This document shows positions 28,669-37,466 of a stretch of DNA of 60,692 nucleotides, one piece after another. Source of the stretch: a virus; IMG/VR virus record IMGVR_UViG_3300010413_000032, positions 1 to 60,692 of that record, one strand, 5' to 3'. The notes under the pieces were generated by a model that made no database searches, was not told the origin of the DNA, and saw nothing but the letters and a program-made list of their open reading frames with translations. How positions within the stretch are numbered: the first letter of the stretch is position 1; each line of letters opens with the position of its first letter. Position numbers and translations under genes: made by a program.

Positions 28669-29653
28669 CTTTATTGCCACTTGTCAGTATTCCTTTCGCC
28701 TTATCATACATGGCCGAAAGCACTTCGTCTTTACTTATGTATTCATATAGATTTGTGCGACCATGAAACTTCTCCCCGTCTACCTCAAACCACGAACCAC
28801 TTTGACTTATCAGCCCAAGTGAAATTCCAGCGTCGATAACGCTTTCTACCTTGTCAAAGCCAACACCAAAGTTCAATCGCAGATCGGCACTCCTGAATGG
28901 AGTAGCTAGGGAGTTTTTCTTTATTGTAACCCTTACAATTTGTCCGGTTGGATCTCCGCCAGATGTTGTTAATGTTTTTATCCTTCTCATGTCTATACGG
29001 AGTGATGCGTTATGCCGAAGCGCCCAACCTCCAGGTTGTGTTTGTTGTGGCCCCATAGCCAAACTCCCCATGCCGCCAATCTTTGAGCGTATTTGGTTCA
29101 CAAAAATAACAGTTGCGTCATTTGCCTTCATAGAGTGAACCATTTGTCTTAGGTTTTGCGACAAGATTCTAGCTAGTAGTCCAACAAATTGATCTCCGGT
29201 AACACCCTCCCATTCTGCCTTTGGGACAAGGGACGGAACGCTATCTATTACAACTAGCCTCACTCCGCCTTTTATTAGTGCGTGGCAGACATTTAGTGCG
29301 GCTTCCCCATACGGCGGTTGTGTAAAATACATTCTGTCAAGATCGACCCCAAGCGTTTCCGCCCATACAGGATCGATACGATGTTCCATATCAATGTACG
29401 CAGTCTCCAATCCGTGACGCTGAGCCTGCGCTATAAGCTGCAAGCATAGCGTTGTTTTCCCGACACCTTCCGGTGAGTAAACTTCTACAAAATACCCAAG
29501 CGGAATTCCACCAATTCCTATTGCAAGGTCTAGTTGCAGTAGGCCAGTGGGGATATAAGGCACTTGGGCGACTTCATTATCACCCAAATGCCCTATAAAG
29601 ATGTCGTATTTCTTGGCAAGTTCGCTTGCCACGGCATCTATCCCTTTTGCCAT
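28640..29653 (-). CDS. recA: RecA recombinase, 337 aa
   Basis: ATP-dependent strand exchange. Walker A is SPEGVGKTT (residues 60-68). Walker B is RLVVIDSVPSL, and ATVIFVNQIRSKIGGMG corresponds to RecA motif NQIR and loop L2 with the GGWALRH motif following. Normal RecA length. ATG 29653 has AAGGA upstream. Adjacent to ssb and dnaN, forming a replication-recombination module. Confidence 0.95.
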   Translation of the reverse strand: MAKGIDAVASELAKKYDIFIGHLGDNEVAQVPYIPTGLLQLDLAIGIGGIPLGYFVEVYSPEGVGKTTLCLQLIAQAQRHGLETAYIDMEHRIDPVWAETLGVDLDRMYFTQPPYGEAALNVCHALIKGGVRLVVIDSVPSLVPKAEWEGVTGDQFVGLLARILSQNLRQMVHSMKANDATVIFVNQIRSKIGGMGSLAMGPQQTQPGGWALRHNASLRIDMRRIKTLTTSGGDPTGQIVRVTIKKNSLATPFRSADLRLNFGVGFDKVESVIDAGISLGLISQSGSWFEVDGEKFHGRTNLYEYISKDEVLSAMYDKAKGILTSGNKDDVPDGEDS

Positions 29654-29664
29654 TTACCTATCCT

Positions 29665-30051
29665 TTACAGAGGAAAATCGTCGTCTTCAAAAACATCCGT
29701 GCTTGAACTTACAAGACTTTCATCCACTGATGATTCAGAACTGCTACCTTTTGGATCAAGGAAGATAACGCTATTAGCAATAATCTTTAGAGTTGTTCTG
29801 CGCTTCCCATCATCGCCAACCCAGTCATCCTGATCGATGCGTCCGGTAACAGCGACGCGAGAACCTTTCTTTGTGTACTTGTTTACTAATTCTGCCAACT
29901 TGCCCCAAACAGAAACGTCAAACCACAATGTCTTCTCTGGTGCAACTTGTACAGCAAATCGAAAAGACGTTACCGCACTTTCATTAGACAGAAACTTCAT
30001 TGACGGATCGACTCCCAACCGTCCGGTAAAACTAACTGCATTTAAGTCCAT
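29665..30051 (-). CDS. ssb: Single-stranded DNA-binding protein, 128 aa
   Basis: OB-fold SSB (VSFTGRLGVDP, TSFRFAVQV, WFDVSVWGKLAELVNKYTKK, VAVTGRI) with a Ser-rich linker and an acidic tip ending DDDFPL, the partner-docking tail seen in bacterial SSBs. ATG 30051 has GGAG upstream. Eleven bases before recA. Confidence 0.94.
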   Translation of the reverse strand: MDLNAVSFTGRLGVDPSMKFLSNESAVTSFRFAVQVAPEKTLWFDVSVWGKLAELVNKYTKKGSRVAVTGRIDQDDWVGDDGKRRTTLKIIANSVIFLDPKGSSSESSVDESLVSSSTDVFEDDDFPL

Positions 30052-30281
30052 TCTATGTCTCCATTTATAATTGTTAATCTTAAATCTATCATATCTATTG
30101 AAGCCTTTGAGTAGAACAATGGCGACTGCCCTGCTGGCTTCTCGGCACGACAGTTGCTATAATACTTACATGGAATTATACTATTATATCTTCTGCATGT
30201 CAAACATGACTTTGCTGAGATTGCTTCCGCTATGCTGCTGTAGGCCACAATTGGCCTGCCATTTAGATATCCAAGGCGCAT
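30042..30281 (-). CDS. Unknown cysteine-rich protein, 79 aa
   Basis: ATG at 30281 with GGAG seven bases upstream, overlapping the HNH gene by 19 bases. CLTCRRYNSIIPCKYYSNC gives four Cys that could bind zinc. Ends ten bases inside the ssb start. Function unknown. Confidence 0.65.
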   Translation of the reverse strand: MRLGYLNGRPIVAYSSIAEAISAKSCLTCRRYNSIIPCKYYSNCRAEKPAGQSPLFYSKASIDMIDLRLTIINGDIEWT

Positions 30282-30568
30282 TTTGCCTCTCCGTCGTATT
30301 CATATCCATACATTTTTTGTAATTTTGAAAGCAGTTCTTTCCGGCCAGCATCGTTATGTACTTCCCCGTGGCACTTTCTGCACAGGCATACCCTATTTTT
30401 GATTGCGAATAGCTCTAACCGTCGCAGTGGCCCAAAGTGAGACTTAGGAATTATCTCATGAACGTCATCCGCGAGTCTACTGCACCGAACGCACCGGACT
30501 TTACCTTCAAGGTCGGTGTCTCTTGCTATTACCAGATAATAAGTCGCTGCATCTTCTGGCTCTCTCAC
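30263..30568 (-). CDS. HNH endonuclease, 101 aa
   Basis: CVRCSRLADDVHEIIPKSHFG then NRVCLCRKCHGEVHN is a full HNH beta-beta-alpha metal finger with two zinc C-x2-C knuckles. GTG 30568 overlaps the upstream stop (GTGA). Could be a free-standing homing-type nuclease or part of packaging or recombination; its position inside the replication module favours the former. Confidence 0.85.
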   Translation of the reverse strand: MREPEDAATYYLVIARDTDLEGKVRCVRCSRLADDVHEIIPKSHFGPLRRLELFAIKNRVCLCRKCHGEVHNDAGRKELLSKLQKMYGYEYDGEAKCALDI

Positions 30569-30855
30569 AAATATTCGCTCTCTATGCCAAACCTGCCAAT
30601 TACTTCTCTTGCCCTTGCGGCAGGATGAAGTTTCTCCGATCTGTCAAGCATTTTATATAATAACGCACATGATTCAAGATGCTCACATTCAACACAGAAT
30701 GTGCTACCTATAAACTCTTTCGTAGAAATTCCTAGCCAGCAATTCAAGAGGCGTATATTGGCAACTGCTATCTTCCTTGCCGCCTCTTGCTCTGCAATCG
30801 GTAATAAGAGTTGTTTATTTTCATCATCCACATTTACTGTATCCGCAGATTGCAC
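30565..30855 (-). CDS. Unknown protein, 96 aa
   Basis: GTG at 30855 or GTG at 30831; both overlap the end of nrdJ. FCVECEHLESCALLY has a C-x2-C-x6-C group. Mostly helical. Function unknown. Confidence 0.6.
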   Translation of the reverse strand: MQSADTVNVDDENKQLLLPIAEQEAARKIAVANIRLLNCWLGISTKEFIGSTFCVECEHLESCALLYKMLDRSEKLHPAARAREVIGRFGIESEYL

Positions 30856-32866
30856 AAGTAGAACATCCTCCCTGATAGTTTAGCTCTCCACTGCACTCTG
30901 GACACTTTGCTGCTGTTGTTTCGTACCTGCTAAGTGTTTGCGCTATAAGCGCGGGAATGCTAGTGACCGATTGCCCCTCAATCTTTCTCAGTTGTTCGAT
31001 TATCTTTTCCAGTGGCGCACCAACACGCAGGGCCAAACTGGAGAGCCTTGTGACTGCTGTAACCAATTGCAATTCTTTTAGCGACCTTATATAAGGAGTG
31101 TTTACAAATACTTCCCACGGTCGCTTGCCATCTATTGTATTTACAGTTATGTACAAATTTGTACTTTCACCTTCAATATTGCCAACTACCTTGTATGTAT
31201 CGCCAGATAGAACCGCAGGTCTTGCTAACAACTCTGCCTCTTCAACGCGGGATGTGTATTCGGACGACAAAACTTGCCGAGTCCTAGAACCGTCTCTGTA
31301 CACAGTACATCCATTACACCCCTTATCGTAAGCATAAAACAGTACATTAAGAACATCTTCTACCGTTGCGTTGTTTGGCAAATTAACCGTGTAAGATATA
31401 CTGGTATCGACGTATTCAGAAAATGCGGCAACCGTGTCAATAACTGCTGACCAGGGAAGATCGTATAGTGTTACAAATCCATCTGCTCCAGCAAGATTGT
31501 GTAAGATTGTGTATTCGCCTGTCCTATCACTCCGCTTTGTTATTGCACTAAAGATTGGTTCTATGCCAGCCGAACAACCGGCTAGAAGGCTAATCGTGCC
31601 AGTTGGAGCAATTGATAACAAGGCATTATTTCTCCTACCGTTAAAGTCTCCATGTGTTCCCGATCCCTTTTCCATCATTAGGGTTTTGCTTTCGTCTTCT
31701 GCGACTTTCATCAGCAGTTGCGCGATCCAGCCAGCCTTCGCTACGGCCTCAACAGAACCATACTTGTGTCCCATCTTAATAAGAGCATCAGCGAATCCCA
31801 TAATGCCTAGCCCTATTGACCTGTTCCTGTACGACCAAGCCGCCGTTGCCGATGTCGGGAATTCGTTTAATGTAATCATGTTGTCAAGAAATCTAACTGC
31901 TACCCTTATAACTCTCTTAAACTCTTCAATGTCAATATATCCTAGCTCATCGACGAATTCCGATATATTTATGCTCCCAAGACAGCAACTCCCGTTTGGT
32001 GGAAGTGGTTGCTCACCACACGGATTCGTGGCCTGAATCAATGACGGATCATATTTTGTGCGCCTGCGAATCGTGTCAATAAACAGAACACCAGGCTCTC
32101 CATTCTCCCACGCCCCGTTTGCAATAGCTGTTAGAGTTTCCCGTTCTTTAGTGTCTATATGTGAAGCATTTTGCATAAACTCGTCAGAAGCCAACACGCT
32201 CATGTTAAAGTTTGACAGATATGTCTCCGATGCGGCTAGGATTGCACGGTCCTGCAGTAGTTGTTCGGCAACACCTTTTGGGTTGTCTGTAATCCTATTG
32301 AGATTTAGTAATTCGATTACGGAGTTTACTGGGGACTTTGCGGTAATGAAATCCACAATATCTTTATGGGAAGCATCCATAGTTGCCATACAGGCAGCGT
32401 CACGGAATCCACCCTGCGTCATCGTAAGCATGTCGTATGAAAATGTCTTCCAGAATCCAACAGGCCCTCCAGCGATACCGTGGGTTGAACCGCGGACTGG
32501 AGATCCAGCAGGCCGAAGGTTTGAAAGGCCAATGCCCCAACCCCCTCCAGATTTCGTGATTGCCATAGCGGTAGCCTTGGCCTCTGCGATTGAATCCAGG
32601 TTATCTTCTAGTCCTATAACAAAACACGCGAACAAACCCCCTCCGTGTCCAGCGTTTACAAGGCATGGGCTATTCGGCAGAAATTTACCAGACGCCATTA
32701 CTTCGCGGAATATTAGCTTCCAGTCAGAACGTAGTCCATCCTCTTCTGTCTCTGCGGAAGCTATAAATGACGACACTCTATCAAGGAGTTCGTCTGGTGT
32801 GCTTTCGCCATTACGGTAATATCTTTTTGCAAGAATGCTCTTTGCCATTTCTGTTTCAGCGAACAT
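30824..32866 (-). CDS. nrdJ: Class II (B12-dependent) ribonucleotide reductase, 680 aa
   Basis: Reduces ribonucleotides to deoxyribonucleotides using adenosylcobalamin. Shows the NrdJ set: active-site region NPCGEQPLPPNGSCCLG, APTGTISLLAGCSAGIEP, and a C-terminal redox/zinc tail with CPEC and CAICGYSKCG. Oxygen-independent, so it suits aerobic or anaerobic hosts but needs host B12. The start overlaps the dut stop (TAATG). Supplies dNTPs with dUTPase and ThyX. Confidence 0.95.
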   Translation of the reverse strand: MFAETEMAKSILAKRYYRNGESTPDELLDRVSSFIASAETEEDGLRSDWKLIFREVMASGKFLPNSPCLVNAGHGGGLFACFVIGLEDNLDSIAEAKATAMAITKSGGGWGIGLSNLRPAGSPVRGSTHGIAGGPVGFWKTFSYDMLTMTQGGFRDAACMATMDASHKDIVDFITAKSPVNSVIELLNLNRITDNPKGVAEQLLQDRAILAASETYLSNFNMSVLASDEFMQNASHIDTKERETLTAIANGAWENGEPGVLFIDTIRRRTKYDPSLIQATNPCGEQPLPPNGSCCLGSINISEFVDELGYIDIEEFKRVIRVAVRFLDNMITLNEFPTSATAAWSYRNRSIGLGIMGFADALIKMGHKYGSVEAVAKAGWIAQLLMKVAEDESKTLMMEKGSGTHGDFNGRRNNALLSIAPTGTISLLAGCSAGIEPIFSAITKRSDRTGEYTILHNLAGADGFVTLYDLPWSAVIDTVAAFSEYVDTSISYTVNLPNNATVEDVLNVLFYAYDKGCNGCTVYRDGSRTRQVLSSEYTSRVEEAELLARPAVLSGDTYKVVGNIEGESTNLYITVNTIDGKRPWEVFVNTPYIRSLKELQLVTAVTRLSSLALRVGAPLEKIIEQLRKIEGQSVTSIPALIAQTLSRYETTAAKCPECSGELNYQGGCSTCAICGYSKCG

Positions 32867-33324
32867 TACCTGTTAATCCCTCCTGATGTTCCGCGATCGG
32901 TGTTAAGGTTGACCTGGGTTATTTTCGTCAGTGGAATATTGAGGGCGAGAACAGGAACCATTTGGGCTATCATATCACCAGCGTTAAATAGGAGGATTTC
33001 ATCTGTGGGGTTGTATACTTTTATCTTTACTTCGCCACGGTACTCTACATCAATAACGCCTGCCAAAATTGCATGTTCACTTCGGCCCTTTGGCCACACC
33101 AATGTTCCAACTCCGGTAACATCTATACCAAATAGCAATCTCCAAATAAATCTTTGGAGCTTTGTAAATTGCGGAAACTCAAATGAGAGTCCAGTGTTGA
33201 TTGTTTTAACATCTCCAGGCTTAATTATATGGACGCCACATGCAGGCATGTCTATTCCAAGGTCTGACTCACGACCCCTTTCGGGGTTATATTCGATTGT
33301 ACTAAACTTAATCTCTTTAGCCAT
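32866..33324 (-). CDS. dut: dUTPase, 152 aa
   Basis: Hydrolyses dUTP to dUMP, feeding ThyX and keeping uracil out of DNA. Trimeric dUTPase motifs: SDLGIDMPA (motif 1), GRSEHAILAGVIDVEYRGE (motifs 2-3), and C-terminal TDRGTSGG (glycine-rich motif 5). Weak RBS, coupled to the upstream gene by an eight-base overlap. Confidence 0.93.
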   Translation of the reverse strand: MAKEIKFSTIEYNPERGRESDLGIDMPACGVHIIKPGDVKTINTGLSFEFPQFTKLQRFIWRLLFGIDVTGVGTLVWPKGRSEHAILAGVIDVEYRGEVKIKVYNPTDEILLFNAGDMIAQMVPVLALNIPLTKITQVNLNTDRGTSGGINR

Positions 33325-33853
33325 TAGTTATGCCAACGCACCCCTTATATTTATCAACTGTGATTCCAACGTCTATCGCATTATCGGAACCGTCAACGGT
33401 ATCAAACAACACAGTTCCGTTATAGATTATAGTTACTGCTACTGGACCTCTCATGTTATGCCGCACGGCAGTTTTATAGTCTACATCAATAACTCTATTC
33501 TTGTCAAGCCCAATACTGTAATGCTTTTTGGAGACAACATCTATGGCTATATATGGGCCATCAATTGTTCCGTCAGGCCACAAGATATGAACATCTTTAC
33601 CTTTGTCGCCCAACCTATATACTGCAACAGCACCGATATACCCTGCCCCTTCAAGCCACGCAGAGTAGTCACTTTTAGAATCTATATATCCTAATATAGT
33701 AGCCGTAGTCTCCATTCTTCCTTTTGAATAAAAAGCAGCACACCCACTCATTGACATAGCAGACGATTCTTCCTCCCACGGAATATATCCCGTGTGAGAA
33801 AATGGCACGGCAATATTAACAATTATCAAAATTACGTGAAATATCCACCACAT
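33317..33853 (-). CDS. Unknown protein with N-terminal hydrophobic segment, 178 aa
   Basis: ATG at 33853 with AGGAGG six bases upstream. Residues 1-20 (MWWIFHVILIIVNIAVPFSH) look like a signal peptide or membrane anchor. The rest is beta-rich and soluble. Its RBS is complementary over nine bases to a site 200 bases upstream in its own leader, so translation may be controlled by that pairing. Function unknown. Confidence 0.72.
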   Translation of the reverse strand: MWWIFHVILIIVNIAVPFSHTGYIPWEEESSAMSMSGCAAFYSKGRMETTATILGYIDSKSDYSAWLEGAGYIGAVAVYRLGDKGKDVHILWPDGTIDGPYIAIDVVSKKHYSIGLDKNRVIDVDYKTAVRHNMRGPVAVTIIYNGTVLFDTVDGSDNAIDVGITVDKYKGCVGITNG

Positions 33854-34134
33854 AAAAATACCTCCTTAGAGAACAGAACTAGCCCTGTTTCCAGGGCTAA
33901 TGCTGTTTGATATGCGTCCTATCCAGAGCGTCATATCTCTTCGGTCAGGTTGCAACGGAGTTCACCGTAATCGTTGCCACTAAAACAGCTTCACCACTCC
34001 TTCGGCGTAAGAGGTTGGTCCGTGCAGGCCAATCGTTGCCTGCACGGACCGAGTACCACACCAAAAAGGAGGTAAGTTGCGAAGACACCGAAGCACCCCG
34101 AAGCTCAACCCTATGCTATCGCTGTCGTCTAGCT
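33854..34134 (-). ncRNA. Structured leader RNA with anti-Shine-Dalgarno
   Basis: About 280 bases without a coding ORF, transcribed from the promoter at 34135-34163. Contains a 13-bp hairpin (34017-34050), a GCAACG/CGTTGC hairpin, the decamer GGCAACGATT twice, and a GAAA tetraloop hairpin (33881-33898) next to the RBS. TACCTCCTT at 34074-34066 complements AAGGAGGTA of the downstream RBS (33867-33859). It behaves like a regulatory leader; whether it senses a ligand is unknown. Confidence 0.6.
34017..34050 (-). other. Thirteen-pair perfect hairpin in the leader
   Basis: GGTCCGTGCAGGC pairs perfectly with GCCTGCACGGACC around an eight-base loop. Too long and without a U run for a terminator; a stable RNA scaffold or RNase III site. 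Confidence 0.8.
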
Positions 34135-34163
34135 ATTATACTGGAAGATGTTAACTTTGTCAA
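34135..34163 (-). promoter_or_regulatory. Minus-strand consensus promoter (phage class)
   Basis: -35 TTGACA (34163-34158), 17-base spacer starting AAGTTA and ending TTCCAG, -10 TATAAT (34140-34135). Perfect sigma70 match driving the structured leader. Confidence 0.88.
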
Positions 34164-34183
34164 TAAATCTTCAAAAGATTGTA

Positions 34184-35326
34184 CTATGTGCTGAATGTTA
34201 ATTGCTCTGCCATTCCGTCATCTATTGCCGAAGCTTTTAGAATCTCATCCACGTCATTCCCATACTTATTTGCCATTTGCATCCACCACTCGGCCCTATT
34301 CCTGCCAGCGTTAGCATATTCGTGTGTTTTTTCAACACTGACGATATGTTCCCAACCAGCCAGAATCGCACCTATTGATTCGCTCATAACTCCACCGAAT
34401 GGCACAAGAAGTCTTCTTGGGCTGTACACGCCAGGCGGAAGCAGGAGCTTCGCAAGCCACACATTTAGGGAAATAGGTTTTATGGTTGGGTGGTTTATTC
34501 CGCCCAATTCTATCTCTCTCTCTGGCCCTAACGACTTCTTATTGTAATAAAGATTTACACCCTCTAAAAAGTCTGGCCCCCAAGAAAATGTTGGGAAGTA
34601 CGCATTGTCGAAATTCCCATTATGAAGATTACACGTTGGGTGGCATTTTGCCTTTGTACAAAGTGGGTGGTGAGAGATAACGACATTCGTGGGCCACTTG
34701 CCTCCTTCGTACTTGCAAGCTTCTATATGTAATGCTCCAGAACCATACTCTCTTATTGAGTCAACCTTTTTACCTTCGTATGGTTTCTGGAAAAGGATGA
34801 TCGGCTCAACGGCAGGTCTCAATGCCTGTATTCCATACCTATACTCCCACCATGCGAGAGCCTCTTTCGATGCTGGCCTGGTCACAAAATGATCTTTGTT
34901 CCAACGCTCTCCAGATCGTTGATACCCATAAGTTGCAGTACTCTTTTCAAGTACCTCTCGTTCGTCGTACACACCTTTTTCTTTATCAATAGCTGTATCA
35001 ATTCTCGCCGCTTTGTGCAATCCGGTTGCATAGGCCCAACAGAATATTGAAGGGTGAATTATAAAGCCTGCATCTTCAATTGCGGTTGCGATCCTGTGCC
35101 AAGTTCTAGCGCCGCCGTATGTCATTCCAAACGCGCCAGGAAGGAGATGTTTCCCAAGTGCGGCCCATGTATCGGGCAAAAAGCTAACTCCAGACGAATC
35201 CCAAGACTTTCCCATGAATCCGTACTCGTATGGGCAGTCTGTGAAAAGTGCGTGAAAAGGTGGTCCGCTGTATTCTTTACTCCATTTGTTTATATCTTCG
35301 TTGTAAATTTCTAAGGTAGTTTCCAT
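34184..35326 (-). CDS. DNA methyltransferase, 380 aa
   Basis: SAM-dependent amino-methyltransferase of beta-type order. Motif IV TDCPYEYGFMGK (D-C-P-Y in place of DPPY) comes first. NHPTIKPISL and LLVPFGGVMSESIGAILAG (motif I-like) lie near the C terminus. A Cys/His cluster (CTKAKCHPTCNLH) in the middle may be a zinc insert in the target-recognition region. ATG 35326 overlaps the upstream gene by 16 bases. Confidence 0.85.
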   Translation of the reverse strand: METTLEIYNEDINKWSKEYSGPPFHALFTDCPYEYGFMGKSWDSSGVSFLPDTWAALGKHLLPGAFGMTYGGARTWHRIATAIEDAGFIIHPSIFCWAYATGLHKAARIDTAIDKEKGVYDEREVLEKSTATYGYQRSGERWNKDHFVTRPASKEALAWWEYRYGIQALRPAVEPIILFQKPYEGKKVDSIREYGSGALHIEACKYEGGKWPTNVVISHHPLCTKAKCHPTCNLHNGNFDNAYFPTFSWGPDFLEGVNLYYNKKSLGPEREIELGGINHPTIKPISLNVWLAKLLLPPGVYSPRRLLVPFGGVMSESIGAILAGWEHIVSVEKTHEYANAGRNRAEWWMQMANKYGNDVDEILKASAIDDGMAEQLTFST

Positions 35327-36081
35327 TTTGCCGATGTCGGACTCCAATCGTTTTTCCAACGCCAGATTACTAAGCAGCATTTGAATATATCAAACAGCCC
35401 TTTTATGTTGTCTGCGACTTCAATCTCAACAGTGTTGCCGTCCTTCGGTATGCGAATAACAGCAACTTTGGTAATGTCTATGCCAAGCTCTTCCTCAAGG
35501 GCCTTTGCATATGCAGCACTCTGAACAAGGTATTCAGGATAAATCCCCTTGCTAGTCTTAAAATCAGCGGCGACGATATTCCCATTTATCTCTATTACAA
35601 TGTCAACTGTACCAGAATACATATATCTTTTGGAAAACAGTTTGCGTTCACTGTAATGATATTTAATGTCTGTATATCGTTTCTCCCAATCAATGTATGA
35701 CATAACTGCTGCAAGCACCGGAGGATATTCTGGCAAGTCTGGCGCTGGAGTAGATAATATCTGAGCCTTAATGTATCTTTCCAGCCAGTCATGGGCCTCA
35801 GAACCTATATTCAACGCCTTTTTTGACTGCCTAAATCTTGCATCTTTTGAATCGCGCAAGATGAAATCAAGTTGCTCTTGTGTATATAACGTTCCAGGCT
35901 TTAATGTTTTTCTAAGATTATCGACGGTTTCGTTTACCGCCCAAGGAATCAGGGCAGGTTTGTCTATAACCCCAAGGATACGTGTAACACTTGGAACAAT
36001 TACACCGTCAACGGAATACAAATGCTCTGTTTCGTTGAATAGAAGCTCAACCTCCCCATTATAAAGTTTTCGTGTTGCCAC
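35311..36081 (-). CDS. RecB/Cas4-like PD-(D/E)XK nuclease, 256 aa
   Basis: GTG at 36081 with AGGAG five bases upstream. SGTVDIVIEINGNIVAADFK gives GT-x-D and D-x-K of the nuclease core. The Q of YLVQSAAYAKALEEELG is the typical last motif of RecB-type exonucleases. Probably a 5'-3' exonuclease or end-processing enzyme acting with RecA and SSB. No Fe-S cysteines as in true Cas4. Confidence 0.82.
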   Translation of the reverse strand: MATRKLYNGEVELLFNETEHLYSVDGVIVPSVTRILGVIDKPALIPWAVNETVDNLRKTLKPGTLYTQEQLDFILRDSKDARFRQSKKALNIGSEAHDWLERYIKAQILSTPAPDLPEYPPVLAAVMSYIDWEKRYTDIKYHYSERKLFSKRYMYSGTVDIVIEINGNIVAADFKTSKGIYPEYLVQSAAYAKALEEELGIDITKVAVIRIPKDGNTVEIEVADNIKGLFDIFKCCLVIWRWKNDWSPTSAKWKLP

Positions 36082-36089
36082 AGTGTCTC

Positions 36090-36383
36090 CTATTCGAATG
36101 TTGCGTATGGGTCTGCAACGGCAATATCTATAAGCTTCCTCAAGATAGCTTTAAGTTCTTCGGCCTTAAACATTGGCCCTAGTAAAAATTCGGCTACACT
36201 TTCAATATCGGCAAGCCTATAAAGATCGACCAACATATACCCAAGCGCAGCATCACGTAATTCCGTGGCCGAAAATCCATCCAGGGTGTTGTCTTTGTCT
36301 TCTAAAACTTTTACCAGTTCTAGCACTTTGTCTTCTGGTCCAAATAACATTACTTCGCCAACGCTTTTTGCAATATGTTCCAT
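36090..36383 (-). CDS. Unknown helical protein, 97 aa
   Basis: ATG at 36383 (MEHIAKSVGEV) with GGAG six bases upstream. Acidic, all-helical (DKVLELVKVLEDKD, EELKAILRKLIDIAV). No recognised family. Confidence 0.7.
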   Translation of the reverse strand: MEHIAKSVGEVMLFGPEDKVLELVKVLEDKDNTLDGFSATELRDAALGYMLVDLYRLADIESVAEFLLGPMFKAEELKAILRKLIDIAVADPYATFE

Positions 36384-36397
36384 TTTTATCTCCAATA

Positions 36398-37141
36398 CTA
36401 AAATAACTCTAGTTGTTTTATTCGTTCATTTACTGGTGCCAATGAGAATAACCTCTCAAGCCTGCTGTCCTTGCCTTCGGTTGTGTGTAAGTCTGTTTTT
36501 GTGCCAATCTCAAGGACTTTCTTAAAATCGTGTGGGGCTTTATATTCTGACACCACTACGTTGTGTCCAAGAGACTCCAATTCTCTAACCCTATTCCAAA
36601 ATACACCAGTATCAAATGATGGCGTATTCCCGTAATCTGTTGTTCCAGCATACGGAGGATCGCAATAGATTAGCATTTTAGGTTCGGGGGGAGGTTCTGT
36701 TAAAAAATCGGCAGTAAAAAATCTTACACCAGAAAGGTATTTTACCTTCCGCAAGATACTCCTTGATCCCTCTCTCGCATAGTTTCGTGACGGATTGGCG
36801 TTTCTTGCATACCCGCCAAACCACTTACCTCCAAACGATGTAGCAAACCCAACAAATGAAACAAGGCTTGGGGGATATTCATCAATGTTGTCTTTTATTT
36901 TATTGTAATCATCTTCTGTGATTGTCTCTGGTGGTATCCAGCCGTTCACAGCCGCTTTCCACATTTCTATAAGATATGGGTTAATGTCGCTGGCATACTT
37001 CCTGCCACCACACCGTATCTTTACAAGAACCCATGCCGCTCCAACGAACGGCTCCCAATATGACTGTTTAGGTTTTATTATAGCATTTATATAGCTGGAT
37101 ATGTCTCCAGCAGTCCGATACTTCCCGCCTAAATACTTCAC
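36398..37141 (-). CDS. D12-class DNA adenine methyltransferase, 247 aa
   Basis: Dam/DpnIIA-type alpha-class enzyme. MKYLGGKYRTAGDI and WEPFVGAAWV (motif I) at the start, YASDINPYLIEMW, then IYCDPPYAGTT (motif IV DPPY). GTG 37141 with AAGGGA upstream. The recognition sequence cannot be told from the sequence alone. Confidence 0.9.
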   Translation of the reverse strand: MKYLGGKYRTAGDISSYINAIIKPKQSYWEPFVGAAWVLVKIRCGGRKYASDINPYLIEMWKAAVNGWIPPETITEDDYNKIKDNIDEYPPSLVSFVGFATSFGGKWFGGYARNANPSRNYAREGSRSILRKVKYLSGVRFFTADFLTEPPPEPKMLIYCDPPYAGTTDYGNTPSFDTGVFWNRVRELESLGHNVVVSEYKAPHDFKKVLEIGTKTDLHTTEGKDSRLERLFSLAPVNERIKQLELF

Positions 37142-37167
37142 ATATTCTATCCCTTCGTTTAGTCTAA

Positions 37168-37241
37168 TCCCCCTGGATGGATTCGAACCATCACTTATAC
37201 GGGCTTAAGCCGTATGCCTCTGCCAGTTGGGCCACAGGGGG
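37168..37241 (-). tRNA. tRNA-Leu-like (anticodon UAA), short variable region
   Basis: Perfect acceptor CCCCCTG/CAGGGGG, discriminator A, D arm with GGCAGAGGC as in the other two Leu-like tRNAs, anticodon stem TACGG/CCGTA with loop CTTAAGC, T arm GATGG/CCATC. The variable region is five bases, not the long arm normal for Leu. Confidence 0.88.
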
Positions 37242-37247
37242 AGATCT

Positions 37248-37466
37248 TTAAGTTAAACCACCATCCTTGATCTCTTCGGCGTGTACGTGCTTAAGTTCCG
37301 AATTGACATTCCAGGTACTGCTAAACCCATTCATCTTTTTCAGGTCTCTGACTAACTCAAAGATACTTCTTGTTACAAGATCGTTTAACACATTCTCGTT
37401 TAGTGCAGTATTCAATATCCATGAGTCTCCATCAAGCGTGAAATTTGTTGTTATTCTTATTTTCAT
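37248..37466 (-). CDS. Unknown protein, 72 aa
   Basis: ATG at 37466 shares a base with the upstream stop (TAATG). G-rich RBS nine bases upstream. Alpha/beta (MKIRITTNFTLDGDSW then a helix). Function unknown. Confidence 0.7.
   Translation of the reverse strand: MKIRITTNFTLDGDSWILNTALNENVLNDLVTRSIFELVRDLKKMNGFSSTWNVNSELKHVHAEEIKDGGLT

Noticed and set aside
33907-34194. Plus-strand ORF of 95 aa across the leader
   Set aside because: No RBS, opposite to transcription from the consensus promoter, and it runs through strong hairpins; a chance ORF.
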